Assembly (NCBI GenBank): GCA_003646875.1
Contig: QMLT01000048.1
Span: forward strand, 1 to 9,671
Direction of reading: 5' to 3'
Length of the DNA stretch: 9,671 bases
DNA from: Deltaproteobacteria bacterium
Lineage (GTDB): Bacteria; Desulfobacterota; DSM-4660; Desulfatiglandales; B25-G16
The notes beneath the pieces are model-generated. The model saw nothing but the letters and a program-made list of their open reading frames with translations, did not search any database and had not been told where the DNA came from. A program made the position numbers and the translations under genes. The stretch's first letter is position 1. Every line of letters begins with the position of its first letter. Shown piece after piece: positions 6,358 through 9,671 of this stretch.

Positions 6358-9183
6358 TTAGCTCTGAACCTTCTCTAACTTAACTGCACATACCTTGAAT
6401 TCGGGTATTTTGGCCACAGGGTCAAGAGCTGGATTGGTTAATTGATTGGTGGGGCTTTCAGCAAAGTGAAAGTTCATCGTTACCACCTTCACCGGTGATA
6501 CCTCTGTCACTTTTGCCCTGGCAATCACGTCCCCCCTTCTGGATATAACCTTCACCATCTCACCATCACTGATACCCAGGGCAGAGGCATCCTTTGGGTT
6601 TATCTCCACCATGCCCTCACTAACCAACGCATCGAGTCCACTCACCTTTCGTGTCATTGTCCCAGTATGAAAATGGTACCTGCTCCTTTCTGTGGTGAGG
6701 AGCAGTGGGTATTCATCGTCAGGAAGTTCTGCTGGCGGTCTGTATTCTAATGGTATAAATTTGCCCTTTCCCCTGGTAAATTTTTCAGTATGCAATATGG
6801 GTGTGCCTGGATGGTCTTTATCTGGGCATGGCCACGGGATGCCACCATTCTCTAACCTCTCGAAACTAATGCCTGCATAGCTTGGGGTTAGCCCGGACAT
6901 TTCATCCATAATCTGAGATGGGTCCTGAAAATCAAACCCCTTTCGGCCCATCTTTTGAGCAATCTGGCAGGTAATCTCCCAATCCGGTTTAGACTTTCCG
7001 ATTGGCTCAATAGCTTTTCTCACTCTCTGTACCCGCCTATCAGTATTTGTAAAAGTTCCATCCTTTTCAGCAAACGATGCACTTGGCAAAACCACATCTG
7101 CCAGCTCGGCAGTCTCAGACATGAAAATATCCTGAACAACAAAAAAATCAAGGGTTTCTAAAGATTCCTTGGCATGCCGTGCGTCAGGATCGCTCAGTAT
7201 CGGGTTTTCACCAATAAGGTAAATGGCCTTTATCTCCTTTTTGTGAGCTGCCTCGAGCAGCTCAATCAAGGTAAGTCCGGCTTCACGCGGCAAGTAAGTT
7301 CCCCATGCATCCTCAAATTTTTTCCTTATATCTTCATTCTCAACCGATTGATAACCGGTAAATACATTAGGGAGGGCACCCAGGTCACATGCACCTTGAA
7401 CGTTGTTCTGACCTCTTAAAGGATTTACCCCTGTAGAAGGTTTCCCAATATTTCCAGTGAGCATTGCCAGATTTGCTGTAGCAATTACATTATCGGTACC
7501 ATGGGTGTGCTGGGTAATTCCCATTGCATAAAGGAGTGTTGAAGGTTTGTCAGTAGCATATATCCTTGCTGCCTCAACTATCTTGTCTTTTGGTATCCCG
7601 GTAATTTCTTCTACTCTATCGAGGTCAAATTCTTTCAAGGAATCCCTGAAGGCATCGAAATTCTCGCATCTGGCTTCAATAAAGTCCTTGTCATGAAGAT
7701 TTTCATCCACAATGACTCTCATCATTCCCATAAGAAGAGCAACATCGCTGCCAGGATTCTGCTGAAGCCATAGATCAGCATACTGCACCAGCTCTATCTC
7801 CCTTGGATTTGCTACAATAAGCTTTGTTCCATTTTTGGACGCATTCTTTACGTCCATACCAATTACTGGGTGTGCATCTGTTGTATTGGTGCCTATTGCC
7901 AGGATACATTTGGCGTTCGTGATTTCATCTATACTATTTGTCATCGCAGCAGCGCCAAAGCTTTGGGACAAACCAGCCACTGTGGATGCGTGGCATAGCC
8001 TTGCGCAATGATCAACATTATTTGTGCCAAGCACAACCCGAGCGAACTTTTGAGCCACATAGTTGTCCTCATTGGTACACTTTGCCGAGGAAATTACAGC
8101 TACCTCATTCGAGTTGTAACTGCCCAGTCTCTCAGCAATCAAATCAAGCGCCTCATCCCAGGTTGCCTCCACAAAGTTTCCGTTTTTTCGGATAAGAGGA
8201 AACGTAAGGCGTTTGGGGTGGTGAACATATTCAACTATCCCAAACTTGCCCTTTACACATGCCTGCCCTTGATTTACGGTGCCACCCCCCTTTGGGCTCA
8301 CTCCAATAATCCGATCTTTTTTAACAAGGAGTTCTAATTGACACCCTACCCCGCAGTAGGGGCAAGTGGTTAAAACCCGTCTCTCTGCGTCACCTTCCCA
8401 TTTATTAATCCATTCAGTTAATGCCCCTGTTGGGCACACATCAACACATGCCCCGCAAAATTGACATCCAGACGCTTCCAGAGTAGGTGACGTGCTTCCA
8501 ACCACTACTTTGCCGTTTTGAAAAACAAGGCCGATAGCGCTATTACCCCTTACTGCCTGACACGCCCTTACACACCTGGTGCAGGCAATACAGAGGTTGT
8601 AGTTTCTTTCAAAGAATGGGTCGCTTTTGACTACAGGCAGACCATTATATTCATAAGCAGGTGATGACTCATCTACCCCTATATATGCGGCAATTTCCTG
8701 TAACTCACACCGATTGTTGTTGGGGCAAAATTCGCAACCAGTTATTATAGCAGCCTTTCGTATGCCCCCTCTAAAGGGATCACAGTCTTCTTTGCGATCA
8801 CAGCCGAGACATACATTAGGATGTTCGCTTAAAATAATTTTCAAGTTTTCCCTGCGTTTTTGTTGAATTTCTTCTGTATTGGTCTGAACAACCATACCAT
8901 CGGAAACCTCAGTTGTGCAGGAAGTAGGAAGACCATCTACCCCGTCGATTTTTACCAGACAGAGCTGACATCCCTCAAACTCAGTCAGAGAATCATCATT
9001 TTTTAGCTCTTCTTCACCCCTGTAGACAACAGAATCTGGTTTTACCTGCCTTGATGATGGCAAATTGGGGTGAGAACATAATGCTGGGATATAAATGCCA
9101 GCACTCCGCGCTGCTTCTAAAACCGTAGTTCCTTTCTCAACTGTAATCCTGGTATCATCAATAGTTACGTTTATCTTTTCCAT
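6358..9183 (-). CDS. fdhA: Formate dehydrogenase alpha subunit with NuoG-like N-terminal iron-sulfur region (Cys type)
   Basis: This 941-residue cytoplasmic molybdopterin oxidoreductase has no Tat signal. Residues 1-95 form a [2Fe-2S] ferredoxin domain (C36, C72, C75, C89) with a long insert between C36 and C72. Residues 121-159 hold H121-x3-C125-x2-C128-x5-C134, then an extra C150-x2-C153-x5-C159. Two ferredoxin-type [4Fe-4S] motifs follow (C198, C201, C204, C208; C240, C243, C246, C250). The catalytic domain opens with C274-x2-C277-x3-C281-x27-C309 and VKG. C397-H398, in ARLCHASTVAGL, is the metal-ligand Cys and catalytic His pair; the codon is TGC, so selenocysteine is not used. The middle and C-terminal bis-MGD segments (QHTHGTDN near 558, RGQNNVQGACD near 590, TERSRYHFHTGTMT near 831) are typical of formate dehydrogenase. 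It catalyses reversible formate/CO2 conversion, passing electrons along the NuoG-like chain to a flavoprotein partner, NuoF-GltD or NfnAB. Mo versus W cannot be told. Confidence 0.93.
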   Translation of the reverse strand: MEKINVTIDDTRITVEKGTTVLEAARSAGIYIPALCSHPNLPSSRQVKPDSVVYRGEEELKNDDSLTEFEGCQLCLVKIDGVDGLPTSCTTEVSDGMVVQTNTEEIQQKRRENLKIILSEHPNVCLGCDRKEDCDPFRGGIRKAAIITGCEFCPNNNRCELQEIAAYIGVDESSPAYEYNGLPVVKSDPFFERNYNLCIACTRCVRACQAVRGNSAIGLVFQNGKVVVGSTSPTLEASGCQFCGACVDVCPTGALTEWINKWEGDAERRVLTTCPYCGVGCQLELLVKKDRIIGVSPKGGGTVNQGQACVKGKFGIVEYVHHPKRLTFPLIRKNGNFVEATWDEALDLIAERLGSYNSNEVAVISSAKCTNEDNYVAQKFARVVLGTNNVDHCARLCHASTVAGLSQSFGAAAMTNSIDEITNAKCILAIGTNTTDAHPVIGMDVKNASKNGTKLIVANPREIELVQYADLWLQQNPGSDVALLMGMMRVIVDENLHDKDFIEARCENFDAFRDSLKEFDLDRVEEITGIPKDKIVEAARIYATDKPSTLLYAMGITQHTHGTDNVIATANLAMLTGNIGKPSTGVNPLRGQNNVQGACDLGALPNVFTGYQSVENEDIRKKFEDAWGTYLPREAGLTLIELLEAAHKKEIKAIYLIGENPILSDPDARHAKESLETLDFFVVQDIFMSETAELADVVLPSASFAEKDGTFTNTDRRVQRVRKAIEPIGKSKPDWEITCQIAQKMGRKGFDFQDPSQIMDEMSGLTPSYAGISFERLENGGIPWPCPDKDHPGTPILHTEKFTRGKGKFIPLEYRPPAELPDDEYPLLLTTERSRYHFHTGTMTRKVSGLDALVSEGMVEINPKDASALGISDGEMVKVISRRGDVIARAKVTEVSPVKVVTMNFHFAESPTNQLTNPALDPVAKIPEFKVCAVKLEKVQS

Positions 9184-9189
9184 AACCCT

Positions 9190-9194
9190 CACCT
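9190..9194 (-). promoter_or_regulatory. Ribosome binding site that sets the fdhA start
   Basis: Read on the - strand, AGGTG ends 6 bases before ATG at 9183. A possible upstream GTG (9192-9190) lies inside this Shine-Dalgarno and has no site of its own, so ATG at 9183 (protein beginning MEKINVTID) is the better start. Confidence 0.75.
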
Positions 9195-9248
9195 AAAATT
9201 ATGTTCGAGAATTCTTAGCTAAAAAGAGTGTGTAAATTAATTGAGGCG

Positions 9249-9277
9249 TTTATAATATCGAATGTATAAGTTGTCAA
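9249..9277 (-). promoter_or_regulatory. Sigma70-type promoter for the fdhA-nfnA(-nfnB) operon
   Basis: On the - strand a perfect -35 box TTGACA (complement of 9272-9277) is followed after exactly 17 bases by TATAAA (complement of 9249-9254), five of six matches to the -10 consensus. Transcription would begin near 9242, giving a leader of about 58 bases before the fdhA ATG. The leader is AT-rich and shows no obvious riboswitch fold or terminator. No -24/-12 (sigma54) motif was seen here. Confidence 0.75.
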
Positions 9278-9671
9278 GAAAAAATCTTCCGAAACAGATC
9301 TTCTGGATTATTACCGTTTTTCCTCATGCCACCAGCCGATGATCGAGCCGTATCTTTTAAACTGCACCCCTTCTCTTGTCTCTATTTCTCGGATCCAATT
9401 CCCCAATCCTGATGCATGATGGATAATTAGAGGGAGGCCAGGAAGTCCATAGGACTCGCCAGCAAAATAGCTGGCGATAATAGCCGTCTTTTTTCTTGCT
9501 TTCACCGTTACGCCACGTAATTACATCCCTCAGAATTTTACAGACTGATAATTGAACATCTAAAAAACCTGATATTTCCCCTCCCCTGGTGCTGACCATG
9601 TCCCACATTTTTTGCTGCACACAGGGGGTACCAGTATGTTAGTTCTTTTTCATGCTGATTTGCGGTCAAAA
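9278..9671. other. About 390 bases upstream of the fdhA promoter with no supportable gene
   Basis: Two overlapping - strand frames exist: 9505-9311 (64 codons, GTG start) and 9620-9357 (87 codons, GTG start). They are in different phases, lack ribosome binding sites and are bounded by stops on both sides. The shorter begins with a plausible-looking stretch (KKTAIIASYFAGESYG), so a decayed gene fragment is possible. No + strand frame is convincing. Two adjacent small hairpins lie at 9444-9476. The window ends before any further gene is reached. Confidence 0.6.
9444..9476. repeat. Two adjacent short hairpins
   Basis: AGTCC-ATA-GGACT (9444-9456) is immediately followed by CGCCAGC-AAAATA-GCTGGCG (9457-9476), perfect stems of 5 and 7 pairs. 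A run of six T (9489-9494) lies 12 bases further on, too far for a standard + strand terminator. They could be a decayed terminator of an upstream gene or a regulator-binding palindrome; chance cannot be excluded for such short stems. Confidence 0.35.

Noticed and set aside
7993..7995. Selenocysteine at the formate dehydrogenase active site
   Set aside because: The codon on the - strand is TGC (Cys), so no UGA recoding or SECIS is needed.

Overview
The window holds five large protein genes in two convergent groups. All of them carry flavin, iron-sulfur or molybdopterin redox modules of the kind used to interconvert formate, NAD(H), NADP(H) and ferredoxin. No membrane segments, signal peptides, phage genes, transposases, tRNA, rRNA or CRISPR arrays were seen. 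The gene set points to an obligately anaerobic bacterium (acetogenic, syntrophic or sulfate-reducing in style). Coding sequence is rich in AGG/AGA and ATA codons, and the genes use strong GGAG-type ribosome binding sites. I cannot name the phylum from this alone; a Desulfobacterota-like lineage is only a guess.

Layout. On the + strand, 61-555 encodes a NuoE/HydC-like [2Fe-2S] subunit. Ten bases later, 566-3682 encodes a 1038-residue fusion of a NuoF/HydB-like flavoprotein with a GltD/NfnB-like FAD-NAD(P)H module. A very long perfect hairpin (3698-3746) follows and separates this pair from the - strand operon. Read in its own direction, that operon starts at a near-consensus sigma70-type promoter (9277-9249). 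It encodes FdhA (9183-6358, a Cys-type molybdenum/tungsten formate dehydrogenase with a NuoG-like N-terminus), NfnA (6339-5497) and NfnB (5216-3807). NfnA and NfnB are separated by an unusual 280-base gap with palindromes and repeats. The end of the window (9278-9671) holds no gene I can defend.

How the genes may work together. NfnA and NfnB are a complete-looking NADH-dependent ferredoxin:NADP+ oxidoreductase. FdhA has the NuoG-like cluster-binding region that normally docks onto NuoE/NuoF partners. NuoE plus the NuoF-GltD fusion looks like a compressed relative of the Stn (Sporomusa-type Nfn) transhydrogenase, in which a HydBC-like core works with a GltD-like NADPH module. The locus therefore appears to couple formate oxidation (or CO2 reduction) to both pyridine nucleotide pools, through two different transhydrogenase designs placed side by side. 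Several cofactor ligands in the fusion protein are missing: two Cys of the N-terminal [2Fe-2S] domain, one Cys of the N3-type [4Fe-4S] site and conserved positions of the GltD clusters. These losses make its electron path the most interesting open question in the window.
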